Assembly: GCA_964036275.1 (NCBI GenBank)
Contig: OZ038439.1
Location: 4,516,412-4,580,411, forward strand
Source of the DNA: Litoditis marina
Taxonomy: Eukaryota; Nematoda; Chromadorea; Rhabditida; Rhabditidae
DNA: 64,000 bases
Direction of reading: 5' to 3'
Shown here: one piece after another, positions 29,503 to 41,583 of the stretch
Layout: every line of letters begins with the position of its first letter
How positions within the stretch are numbered: position 1 is the first letter of the stretch
Notes under the pieces: generated by a model
What the model was told of the DNA's origin: nothing
The model's database searches: none
Seen by the model: the letters and a program-made list of their open reading frames with translations, nothing else
Program-made: the position numbers and the translations under genes

Positions 29503-30890
29503 ATACATCATGCAACGAACGTTTTTTTTTCTTCAAAAAACTGGTTGTTGTGCTTCTGCTAAACATAACTCTCGTTCTATAATATCTCTCTCTGTCTACT
29601 ATCTCTCTCTAGATCCCATGCAATGTACCGTATGCACGAGTTACCGGTGTTCGCACGTTTACCCTTTTTTTCAGATAAAACTTTTTTATACTCACTCTAG
29701 CATTACATCATGCAACGAAAGTTGTTTTTCCTCAAAAAACAGGTTGTTGTGCTTCTGCTAAACATAACTCTCGTTCTATAATATCTCTCTCTGCCTACTA
29801 TCTCTCTATAGATCCCATGCAATATACTGTATGCACGAGTTACCGGTGTTCGCACGTTTACCCTTTTTTCAGATAAAACTTTTTTATACTCACTCTAGCA
29901 TTACATCATGCAACGAAAGTTGTTTTTCCTCAAAAAACAGGTTGTTGTGCTTCTGCTAAACATAACTCTCGTTCTATAATATCTTTCTCTGTCTACTCTC
30001 TCTCTCTAGACCCCATGCAATGTACTGTATGCACGAGTTACCGGTGTTCGCACGTTTACCCTTTTTTCAGATAAAACTTTTTTATACTCACTCTAGCATT
30101 ACATCATGCAACGAAAGTTGTTTTTCCTCAAAAAACAGGTTGTTGTGCTTCTGCTAAACATAACTCTCGTTCTATAATATCTTTCTCTGTCTACTCTCTC
30201 TCTCTAGATCCCATGCAATGTACTGTATGCACGAGTTACCGGTGTTCGCACGTTTACCCTTTTTTCAGATAAAACTTTTTTATACTCACTCTAGCATTAC
30301 ATCATGCAACGAAAGTTGTTTTTCCTCAAAAAACAGGTTGTTGTGATTCTGCTAAACATAACTCTCGTTCTATAATATCTTTCTCTGTCTACTCTCTCTC
30401 TCTCTAGATCCCATGCAATGTACTGTATGCACGAGTTACCGGTGTTCGCACGTTTACCCTTTTTTCAGATAAAACTTTTTTATACTCACTCTAGCATTAC
30501 ATCATGCAACGAAAGTTGTTTTTCCTCAAAAAACAGGTTGTTGTGCTTCTGCTAAACATAACTCTCGTTCTATAATATCTTTCTCTGTCTACTCTCTCTC
30601 TCTAGATCCCATGCAATGTACTGTATGCACGAGTTACCGGTGTTCGCACGTTTACCCTTTTTTCAGATAAAACTTTTTTATACTCACTCTAGCATTACAT
30701 CATGCAACGAAAGTTGTTTTTCCTCAAAAAACAGGTTGTTGTGCTTCTGCTAAACATAACTCTCGTTCTATAATATCTTTCTCTGTCTACTCTCTCTCTC
30801 TAGATCCCATGCAATGTACTGTATGCACGAGTTACCGGTGTTCGCACGTTTACCCTTTTTTCAGATAAAACTTTTTTATACTCACTCTAC
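29503..30890 (+). repeat. seven-copy ~199-bp tandem array derived from a gene 3' end
   Basis: TACATCATGCAACGAA recurs at 29503, 29703, 29902, 30100, 30298, 30498 and 30696, giving units of 198-200 bp; copies 2-7 are nearly identical, the first is the most divergent. Each unit contains TTGTGCTTCTGCTAA, a CT-rich stretch, TGCACGAGTTACCGG and GTTCGCACGTTTACCC. The same ordered blocks are found at the 3' end of the cysteine-rich gene (stop codon and UTR, 11214-11345). The open frame at 29510-29761 is a by-product. Confidence 0.93.
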
Positions 30891-31470
30891 CATTTGGTAC
30901 GAAGAGATTTTTTAAAACTTTTCTATAAAAACTATGAAATATCTAAACAGCTGGTGTTGTGTAACATACTTCGAATTCATACGTTCCGTTTCTATCGCTC
31001 TATTTTGAGGGAAAGTTTCTCGAAAACGTTATACGGTTGAGTTACTTTTCACTACCTTAAACGGCGTTTCTCACCAAGTTTAGAGTTTATGAAAAATGGT
31101 TTTCGGTTTTTTGACTACTAGTTATTCGAATCCGTGAGTAGAGCATTTGAATGGATCTTACAGACAGCGTCACGTATTTAATATCAACAATAGAAAATGA
31201 ATAAACACGACTCATTCAAGCAAATACATATGAATCGATTAAAATACTACAAAAAAATTATTTGACGATATCACAGCTCCACACTACCCTAAAGTATACA
31301 TCCAATAATAAACGCATAGAATACAAAGTTTAGGAAAGTGAAACAATCAAATGTAAGCGGTTCGATTAATCATTACAACTACGGGACTATTCAAGTTACT
31401 TTTTGTTTCCTGATATTATTGCATTGTTAAAACTGTACTAAATGAGTTCCTTTCTTTTGTTCTATTCATC
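30891..31470. other. AT-rich spacer, no gene seen
   Basis: Between the array and the stop codon of the second PB1/OB-family gene. No exon or inverted-repeat element recognised. Confidence 0.5.
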
Positions 31471-33535
31471 TTATATCTTTCTGATTTTGAAATTCCTCTT
31501 TCCTTCCAGACACAGGTCAGCATAGTTTTGATTTCTTGCCAGTTTCATTCCGTAGAGATTGTACAGCTGGAATGAAACATATAAACAGGGTAAGTCAAAG
31601 TTTTTGAACTTAAACTCGCTCTTATATTGTCACAAGGACCAACAACCATGAATACAAACTTTCGGTTGGACTAGTGGACGAAGTCCCATTGAGATTGATA
31701 TTCTTATTTGGAGGACTAACGTTTTCTATGAGTTCACATATGACGATGACTATACCTCATCTTTTTCCAGACAGTCCGGCAGAAGGTCAATTTTGTTGTC
31801 ATACAGAGCCAACTGGCATTCCCTGCCATCTTTGGTTCTCCAATAAGAGTTCAGAAACGATCCCGAATTTCCTGGCATGTCTCTAACTTCCTGTATCCGC
31901 AGGTAGCGCAGGGTTGCCTTTCTGCAAAATATAAGTTCCAGACAATCTTGGCCAAATCCGAACATCCAGTCAGTTTTGGCCAAAATACACAGTTTAATCA
32001 CGCTAAACGTGGTTTTGTTGGCCATTGTGAAACTATTGCTGAAAAAGCATGGGAGTTCAGTTTTGAGTTTCGACTCCATGAGAGAACGAAATAATCGATA
32101 TTAGCCTTAGTGAACCTGAAATTCGCATGACAATTTTTTCCTCAATCGATATTTCGTAGTTTTGATCTATTGTGACCCCACCTGCCAGAACATCTCAAGA
32201 TCTCCGCTTTCGTGCTCCATTCGTTTCTTTTACCACTCAGGTGTGGATTGATATGAATCCCGGAAGTTGGTTCGATTACAATCTGGAATCCATTCGACGT
32301 ACCTTAAAAACCCTCTTTTATTTTAAGAGTGCAAGAGAAGGTAGATCCAAGCTAATACGTGACAGTACACAATTGTTCACTTGCTATTCTCTTCATTAAT
32401 GGCACAACTTATAGTTATTGCCAGAATGCGGAAATTCTCTCGAAAGCTCTCAGTATCATTTACATTTTTGTTTTTTTTTCTCAAAAAAAAAAACAAAAAA
32501 AAATAGAGAGATTCAAGGTCGAACGAACGAACCCATGAAGCATTTTGTGTCATCCTCCCCAAACACATCCGTGAAGAAGACAACCTGAAATGAAATGCAC
32601 TACTATTTCATCACGTGTGAACCCGTTTCAGCGAAAGAAACGTCAATTGTGAATTTTCTGAAGCGAGTTTTTTTCTCTTCATCACTATAATTTGGTTATC
32701 GTTATAAAAGTAAAGATAAAAACCATGGAGTCACGTAACTTTCAGGCTACTGGTAATTTTGAAGACGGGTTGTCGAAAAACATGGTTACTATCTGGACAT
32801 CTAATTTGATGTACGTTTCGAAAATAGAAAATGTGAAATAGGACAAAAAGGGGTACTCACATCATCTTCTTTCACTTGATCCAGTCTTTGCGCTTCATCG
32901 CCGACAGCCACGCATTGACATGATTCTCCATTTCGGTCTTCTAGGAAAAGATCACAAATTTCAATTCCAGCTGTGTTTTCCGCGGGGTACTTGAAATCTT
33001 TCTCCACCACAAGATATTGTCCATTACTGAAAGGAGAAACTGTTGGAAAATTTTGCGTGTGTATAGTTTTTTTCGTTCCCACTGATTCTCCAACGTTAGC
33101 AAAATGAAACTTACATTGCGTATAAGTTATGTAAAAATCATTTTGGACAGTTTCCAAAATTTTGCATTAGAAAACAGTCATTGGTAAATTTGAAGGAGTA
33201 CTGTAGTAGTCTCAGTAGAAATTGTTTCGACTATGCATGTCGTTGCTATTCAGAAGGCTCTATCGCCCTAATTTATACACTTACTACTACAAAACTTCCG
33301 GTTCATTTTCCAAAGAGGCACTATATCAGAAAATCAAAATTCATCAGAAAAAGTTACTCGATGGTTTGGTGGCATACTGTAACGAGGTTACGAATAGGTA
33401 CACAGTGAAAAGTATGTGAGGCATTTTTCCAAATGTGTTTCAACAGCAACGTGTTCCAGTAACTTACTGGGCAGAGTAGAGCTGGACATCCCAATTCATG
33501 TCGCTCAATTGGCTGGGAAAGTTGATGTTATTCAT
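31471..33535 (-). CDS. OB-fold-like protein, copy 2, without the PB1 domain
   Basis: Exons in reading order: 33535-33468, 33026-32861, 32584-32529, 31921-31756, 31566-31471; 183 residues to TAA. They match exons 3-7 of the 11975-16322 gene in order, phase and most lengths: MNNINFPSQL, LFLEDRNGESCQC, YWRTKDGRECQLALYD, LYNLYGMKLA. The exon that reads VNNINFPSQL in copy 1 begins with ATG here, directly after TTTCAG, so this copy may start there. No PB1 exons are visible between 33536 and 35300. The C terminus is shorter and different. The donor TTC|GTTCGT of exon 3 is kept. Reading frames are intact, so it may be a working shorter protein; a 5'-truncated relic is the alternative. Confidence 0.68.
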
Positions 33536-33649
33536 CTGAAATATCGGTTATTCTGCTGAAATTAATCAACATTTTTTAGTTTCACCTAGGCTATGGTCCA
33601 TAAACGATGTACATATAGCTCTGTGACAGTATAAACTACTAAAATTGCG

Positions 33650-34640
33650 TTGCCAACTTTTTTCATGAATTTTTTTGCGTTTTCGTGTCTCTATTGCATC
33701 TAGATTCTTTCTACAATGTAGATTCTGGAGATTCTGTTGATATTACGAGTGCTTATCGTAAAGGAACACCCAAAAACGCTTATCTATAATATTTTTCTTT
33801 TTGAAACAAAGAATTATCTTTTCTGGGAACACCTCGATAAAAAGATCATGAGACTGTTATGAAATCGCTGTGACGTAGTTAATGTGTGTTTATGTTGCAG
33901 AATCTCAATATTTTATCGACAATTTCGATACATATACGAAAATCGATAATCGAAAAACGTTTACGGTTTACAATAACTAAACAGTTTACACTCGATAACC
34001 TTTTAAAGCAATCGTTATAAAACGAACTTCTATTGTAGGGGCCCTAGAAGGAATAAACTGATATATCTAACGTTTTGCAGAGTTATATGCAGAAATTGAG
34101 AAATGCATCATAAGTTACTACTTCCATTTTTTGTTTGCAGCACACTTTCAATATTCAAAATGAGTAACGAAAAAGACTTTGAAGGAAAATAAGGTGAATG
34201 AGCAAGCCTCCGCACGATTAACCCGGAATTTCAGAAAGTGTAGTCTTCGCCAACGGAAAGACGAGAGAGTACTGTATTTCTCACTTTCCGCTGTGTCCGT
34301 ACACTCGTCTTCGATTACAAAGCTTTGTTGTTATGTCCACTAATAGCACAGTGTTTAGCGCCCTGCTACAAATATTTTGCTCGCAGGTTCGATTCCGGCG
34401 AGAGACGGAAGTTAATAAGTTTGACACCCACTATATATACAAACTCGAATGGTAGCAAAAAAACCTATGCGATAAGTTTGTTTCGATTGAGCGAACCGCG
34501 AAACTGTGGAGCTTCTACTATCTGAACACCCTTTTAAACACTTCTTATCTCGAAAATTGGCGGGAAAAGGACTGATTCACACAGGGTTAACAATGATGAG
34601 CAGTTGTTAAACGAAAAGCTGAAATGGAAGAGCAAAACAG
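33650..34640 (+). repeat. intergenic segment present three times (copy C)
   Basis: Ordered similarity to 16725-18060 and 28340-29420. It also carries a tRNA-like B box at 34386-34396 (GGTTCGATTCC) and a 60-bp direct repeat near 34670-34775. No supported exon. Confidence 0.6.
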
Positions 34641-35329
34641 AATAATGAAAAATGGTTGAATTGGACTTGTAGTAATGTAATAATACTACAATTACGAACA
34701 GAAAAAATTATATGTATTAGAAAATTAATGTAATAATACTACAATTACGAACAGAAAAAATTATGTGTTTTAGAAATTTGAAAATTTAACTATAAGGTTT
34801 CTCTGGGTTTTTATCCCCATTGCATAATTTTTTTTTCATCTGGGAAACATTCATTCGAAAAACGACTGAAAAATAACAGAACCACATAGTTGTCGCACTG
34901 TACTCATGCCACATGTGAGAAATTAGCAAACGTGAGAAGTTCTCACCCGTCAACGAGTTAACGAAAACCAATTGCATTTTAACGGTCAGGTTTCTTACAG
35001 TTTGTTGTCCCTGCTAGAAAACTCGACGGTTCTCTGTCCTCTGTGAAAAACGCTAAACCCTGGATTACAGGTAACTTGTTCGATTTTTTAGTATCGAAGT
35101 ATTTGAAAAAGTATTTGAGCCCGGTAGTATTTCTCCGTTGGCTGGTTGATATATTTGAAAACCTCTATTTGAAAAAAGTCTGATTTGCCTGAAAATAGCA
35201 AAAAACACAACCAACAAAACTACTTTAGAAAGTAAACTGAATCTTTCTGTTCATTTTTCGTTATTCAAATTCATAAATGATGTTTGAGTAGTTTTGATTC
35301 CCTTTCAGTTTGTCCTTCTCCAAGAAGCC

Positions 35330-38300
35330 ATGCGATTCCATGTTATTTCCATTTTCTGTGGTCTCTAATTGATTGTTCTGGTAACCATAACGGTCGTGAA
35401 ATGGTACACAACGGATGTTTTCTCAAATATCGGTTACAATTTCATGCAACCGCTCGATTCTGTTAAACCCGAAGAGGTTTGTCATACTTTCTTTCACATT
35501 TCGCTCGAAGAAGGACGATTATGTGGTGCAATCGCAACGGTTCAGTCCTTTAAACTGCAATACATTTTTCAATTGCAGTTGGAAGGACCGTTGACACGAG
35601 ATTGGTCTGCACGTAATCGCTCTGCTTTGAGTATCAGATTGAGCCGATCAATAAGCGTGTTTTGAGCAACAGACTATGCAGCTGGACCGAGTGTACAGTG
35701 CTCATGTTTCCCAACTGGACTCGTTGGCAGCGTGCCAAAAACTTTGAAAGACCAGTTATTTAGAGCAAACATATATTTTTCAAAAAGTTTTCTTGAACAC
35801 AAATTAGAACGAAGGGGAGAAACACTTCACATAAATGGCTACTGTTTGCAGTAATTCAGAATGATCAAAAACTGCCTTGAAATTTAATTGGCAAACTGCC
35901 CAAGCCCAGTTGGGGAATGTGCGAACTATAATAATAATGTTATGGTATTTTTGCTCCTACCGAGATATTGCTCAACCGTTTAATTTGAATGCATCATTCT
36001 TAGACAGAACCTGTGGTAGTTAGAGGGGGACATCGGACATAACGGGGGCGTGGTTTACTGGCTCAGACTTGGCTCGAAGAACCAGTGCCACGCGCCAGTT
36101 TTTGAGTCCTTCAATGTGGCAAAACTGCGGTTTAGAGTGGATAAAAGTGAATTTAGAGATAAAAAATGAAAAAAAAAACTAGTGAGAAAGTTAAATCTAA
36201 ATGCATTCAGTTCCTCATACTTTGTTGAAATATGAAGAAGTTTCGTTTTTAGAATATGAGACTTAGAGAGGTACTTAACCCGGAGTTCGTTATCGCAAGA
36301 CTTAGTACCAGATTTTCCACGGCTAAGTCCCATGAGAATTGTCATAGGTATGGGTTCTGGCATTCGAATATCATTCCTCGAAAGAATCGGTGCGCCATGG
36401 GAATTTGTAGTTTGTATATTGTACTCTGTAGGAAAAGTCAGAGATCAAGTCTGTTCGTTTCAGTTAGTTTTCCACTCCTACGACAACTCTTCGATTTCTG
36501 TTCCTGGCAAACCGTTCGACCCGAGTTTGCTACATTTTCTGTCGAAATTTGGATTGACCGCACAAAATAAATCAGAAGTAGCAGAAATAAAGGTACGAAC
36601 AATATATTTGCCCCAGAAAGGATGTTCCGGCTGTTATTGTTCATTTTATACCAGCAAACCCTTTTTTATTTCAAAGAGATGTTTAAATAAAAGATAACGT
36701 ATTATCTGAAAGAGTAACATTACACAATTACTCCACTTTTCATAATGAACACGAAACTGTAGATAAAAACAGGGAGATTTGTACAGTTTGTATATAGTTT
36801 GTTTATTTTAAATTACCATTTTTGCAGTCAGAAGATGTGGTTTTTGTCACCTATGCTTCATCGAATCATTTCTTTGAGTCCCGAGCTGGTATTTTCAAAC
36901 TAAGAAAACTTTTGCCGAACAAGATTATATACTATGATATGGGATTAAAACCAGCACAGGTAAGTTTAAACATAGTCTGAAACAATGCGACTTGTCGATT
37001 GCCAGGCAAATAAACTTGTACATCCCAATGTCGACGCTTTGCAAGTTAAGCGGTTGTATTACTGTTTTGGAAGGTGAATCCCGACAACGTGGTGAATATA
37101 TAAGGCGTTTCAGAAGTACTGGCAAATATACAAGTTTTTCCTGGAGTTCTGGGTAATCTACAAGTCACATGTTTCAGAGTATTTCAGCTCATTGCGAATC
37201 AGCAAAATGAGAGAGAGAGAGACTGCAGAGAGAGACGGCTGAGACTGTCTGCATCTCATCGTCCTCTACTCAGAACAAGCGTCGTTGCAAAACAGTAAAT
37301 AATTGTTTATACGGCGTGGCTGTCATATAGATATTGATTTTTCCCCTCGTCGTCTGACGTCTCTTCGGGGCACACTATATCTCTAGATTTGTTGCAATAC
37401 AGTTTCGATCAAACGCGAATTAGTAATTAACAGCCTATGGTCTGAGCTCGCTCGCTTCGTTATACAGTGTTTGACTGGTTTCCCATCGTATTCACTATGT
37501 TTGTATTGTATTATAAACCTCAAAATTTTTGTGGAAAAATTAACAAAACACCCCGCCTTTTTTCACCGAGGCTATGGTATCGCAGGTTTAGAATTCGACC
37601 TACTCTTCTGCGTTTGTAGTTTGATCCCACCAATCACGGATCAAACAACAACCCAGATTGATAACCCCTAGTACAAGTCCAAACTTATCTGATTACAGGC
37701 TAGCGACATAAAGTCCTTCTGCAATCTGAAACTACGGAAATTGAATTTCGATCAATATCCGAGACATGTTCGAAACCTGAAGAACTACGCATTCAAGGCA
37801 ATAATCGAAGCGGTGAGACCCATTTCCGAAATTTAATCTGAATATCTCGGAATACCTATAATCGTCGTCAACGGAGTGGTCGGAGGGGTACTGTATATCT
37901 CATTTTGGCTGTGCACGGATGCATGTCTTCGGTTCGAAAGCTGGGCGCTTGCGAGCTCTTCTAGCCCAGTGGTCAGCTAGTGGTTTCGGATCATTTGATC
38001 GCAGGTTCGATTCCGACGGGGAACTTAGGTCTATGAATTTGACATCCCGTAGTAGAAAAACAAAATGTAACTGTTATACTGTTATTGTGTTGATAAAGTT
38101 TGAGTTAGAGAGGGACGATTACGTGTACCAATCTCGTGTCAACGGTCCTTTAAACTGCAATTGAAAAATGTGTTGCAGTTTAAAGGACTGAACCGTTGCG
38201 ATTGGACCACATAATCGTCCTTCTTTAATGGACTAGTATTCTCAGAAACATGTTTCAATAAAGTTAACAGTGATCTAGAGAGATAAGAAAATGTTTCCTA

Positions 38301-40694
38301 TGTTAATTAAATTTTAGTTTAATTTTGTTTGCATCGTTTCGCCGATAAATCTCTATAAGTCTGTATGAGTCTGCGTACCTCTCTGCCCCGCTTTATATAG
38401 TCGCCATTTTCCCCATAAAGAAAGCAGAAGGTTCGATTGATTGAGCGATGCGGGGCGAGCGGTCGTTGATTAGTTGTCAGCGGTTGAGAGGGTGTGTAGG
38501 TCAATGATACGCAGATTGGCTGGCCCCTCGCCAAACCCCGCCCCTTACAAAATCGATGGTACGGTGTCCACGACGGTATGACGAATCCTATACTGTCTTT
38601 CTATTTCAGGAAGTGTACTCCGAGTTTCCTGTGTTTTGGATGATAGACTCGTCAGTTCGAATAAAAAACGAACTATTCTTGTTAGAATTCTACGATGAAA
38701 TCAGGCAGGCGTCCACGGAGAAGTTCGTACTGCCTCATCTCTCTGCCGGACACAGCACTTTCGCTGTCACGCATCCAGGTACTGTAATTTTCTCAGGAAT
38801 CTTTGCGCCATGCTCTGGGATCGGCCAGATAAGAACGAGAGAGCGTGCAGATCAGAGAGACGGAGAGCATTGGACATTCTCTCGCTTTTGAAACAGATTC
38901 CCAACAAGCTGACGGTTTGAAACATGGAAAGTCGGAAAAGTCCATCCAGAGTGAACATAAATAATGAAGATCCAACCAACAAAAATATGAATACTTTTAA
39001 CTTTCCAGGGATGTTTGACTATCTGAGTATGAATAAGAATGAGAGCAAGGCAATTCAGGCTGGATCGACTAGTTTCATTGTTCGATCTGATTTTTCTCGC
39101 GACGCAGTTAAATGGTGAGATTTGTGGTAGTTTCTCATCTTGGAGACGACTTCAACAGTGTACAACTGAATATTCGACAGAGTGCATTTGATGAAGAATT
39201 CAATTTATTAGTGTATAACTTACTTAATAAATACTTTTCATACAATAAGTTTGAATTTCGTCCCTGCCCAAACGATGTACCGTACGCTATCCACTATAGT
39301 TTGATGAATCCTTCACATATAACTTTCTTGCAGGAATTTTCTATGTGCGATGACAGAAAATTGTATCGCGCCGAAAGGCAGCACGACGAAATGTCGTTTT
39401 GGAAAGGACAGAATGAGCGAATACGCGAATTGTCACAGGTCTGATGAAAACTCTGCGATTGGTCTGGGTCTCCTTGACCTTCATACTCTCTCGTCTAGGA
39501 AGTAATAAAGGTTTCTGGCCAACTGGCTGAATGTTAATTGAGTTTTTCTCAGTTAGATCGCGTGACCTAGTCTGTATTTTGATCTTGAGTTCTTGAGCTG
39601 TAGTTTGATCTGTGAACAACTGAATTCTGGAAAACTAGCGAGCTTAAAGGGGGGGGCTGCATTGAATTTTCAAATAAAATATCGAATTGAGATAGTGTGA
39701 TATATGTCATTTTCTTACTGGTATGTCCAATTCAAAGTTCTGTTTTCAAAATTTCAACAATTTTTTGCTTGCTGTCAGAGACGGAGAGGATGATTTGGTG
39801 AATGAATATTGATTGCGCGCACTTCTCTGACTCTCGTGCCTTTTCGGCTAACGCCGTTAGCCAAACTCGGCATTCAATGCAGTCCCCCTTTAACCCAAGC
39901 CGATTGCTACTGATGGCTCACGTGCACAACTAGCGCGGTGGAAATTTCTCAAAACCCAAATTAGATTGACTCATGAACAACATCTATACGACTCAGTGTG
40001 GACAGTCAATGTCTCAACTTTCCCATTAGAAAGATTAGGGAATCAAGACCAAACTACATAAGTTGAATATTCACGTAAACTTAGCATTCTAATGAGGCAT
40101 CGTGCACTTAGTTATTGCACGTTTCTCAGTTCTGAGTACGTATGCTAGAAGATCCCGGCTCCTTCATCCCATCCTGCGTCTCCTCAAACATACGATATTT
40201 CTCCGCTCTAACATCTCGCCGGGATGTGAGAGACGAGAAATAGTGAGGCAGTGTGAGAGACGCAGGATGGGATGAAGGAGCCGGGATCTTCTAGCATACG
40301 TACTCAGATGTGTTCAACATGTTTCACGTGACTATCCAAGTGACTAACAGTATAGACAACTTCTATTTTTCCATGCGATGGTCTCGCAAACTCAAAACGT
40401 TTGCACAACTTTGCTGCGATTGGCCAGCTACAAAAACGATAGACTGTCTGCGTCTCTCTGACCTGCCCGCTCTCTAGTTGAGAATAGGCCACGTCTCTAC
40501 AATAGTGGCTTCTCTTCAATATGTTTTCCAGATACGACCAAAGTGCAATCAACATTATTTTGTCGTCGCTTCGTCGAAAATACAATGTGGTACCGTACTC
40601 GGAAATACAGTTACAACATCGTTTTATATGGGTGCAGAGATTAGATAATTACAATGGATCACTGAGAGCTGTTTGTGAAAACAGTGGGTACTGA
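35330..40694 (+). pseudogene. DUF1647-type membrane protein, copy B, stop codon in membrane anchor
   Basis: Same eight exons as copy A: 35330-35476, ~36269-36592, 36828-36959, 37699-37812, 38610-38778, 39009-39114, 39334-39438, 40532-40694. In exon 1, codon 13 is TAA (35366-35368) where copy A has ACA, cutting translation inside the membrane segment. All later exons remain open with intact splice sites and few substitutions (for example Tyr to His in the NFDQYP block). Either this is a very young pseudogene or translation begins downstream, giving a protein without a normal anchor. The sequence cannot decide. AATAAA is present near 40969. Confidence 0.7.
37209..37222. repeat. (GA)7, short allele of the copy A microsatellite
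   Basis: Fourteen bases of GA at the position of the 97-bp run in copy A. Confidence 0.9.
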
Positions 40695-41583
40695 GGGTCT
40701 CGTTGTCTCTTTCTCTCTTTTTCTTTTTGTCATAAACTCTTTTTCTTCTTCTCTAATAATTTTTCACCCTGTCTTTTCAAGTTTGTTCTTCTCTTCAGTT
40801 TTTTTCAACCTTTTACACAATCCATTCTGTTCGAAATTGCATTATATTTCAACGGAATCAGTTATTTTTGTGCATATTCAATATTTAACTAGCAGTATTG
40901 TTAAATGAAATGTTTAGGCGTGGTGTGAAATTCAGTTTCTGTGATTTGTTTTGTGAGTTATTTCGTGGAATAAACCATGAACATTTTATTGTCATTGGGT
41001 TATCAGGTTATGAGACTGAGTAGAAAAACACAGTTTTTTTGTGCCAAAATCTTTATTCTTTTAACGGGAATGTTTTAGTTGACTCAATTAACATACAATT
41101 CACGTGGAACTTTGTATTTGTTGTGTAAACGAGCGACTTTTCATTTTGGCGATCGTGGAGCGACGATCGTTTCACAACATAGTTGTTTTGTGCCAATTTG
41201 GCCGAAACCTCAAAGTGTTTGAACGGAAATCGGGGGAAAAATTAATTGTACAAATTTATTCACGGAAATATAAAAGGTTTGAAACGTAACAGCTATCTAT
41301 AGGAGTCGAACCAGCAACAATACTAACTGAATGTTTTGTACAAAGAGTAACTGTGTTTTCACACATACGAACTTGATAAAAACATAGTACGCTTTTTCCC
41401 TTTTCTATGGTGAGGTCATAAATTGAATGTTCCCGTCCGAAATCAAAAATATGTGTATGGTAAAGTGTTTGGTTAAATATCACATCTCGGAATCTACCCT
41501 TTTTGCACGAATTAATTGGGCAAGAGCGAAGTAGGCGATACACAGATTGAAAAACGGCGATTGGGATACAACTGCACACGGCT

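Larger units (their letters stand above)
34910..41380 (+). repeat. near-identical core of the tandem duplication, unit B
   Basis: Partner of 18250-25030, same orientation. Lacks the 19003 hairpin, most of the (GA)n run and a short stretch around 23657-23710; otherwise only scattered substitutions. Confidence 0.9.

Noticed and set aside
29510..29761. 83-codon frame in the tandem array
   Set aside because: Produced by the repeat unit; the first unit differs from the rest and the frame is not kept in other units.
29503..30890. CRISPR-like array
   Set aside because: Units are about 199 bp and repeat in full with no unique spacers, in a eukaryotic, intron-bearing context.
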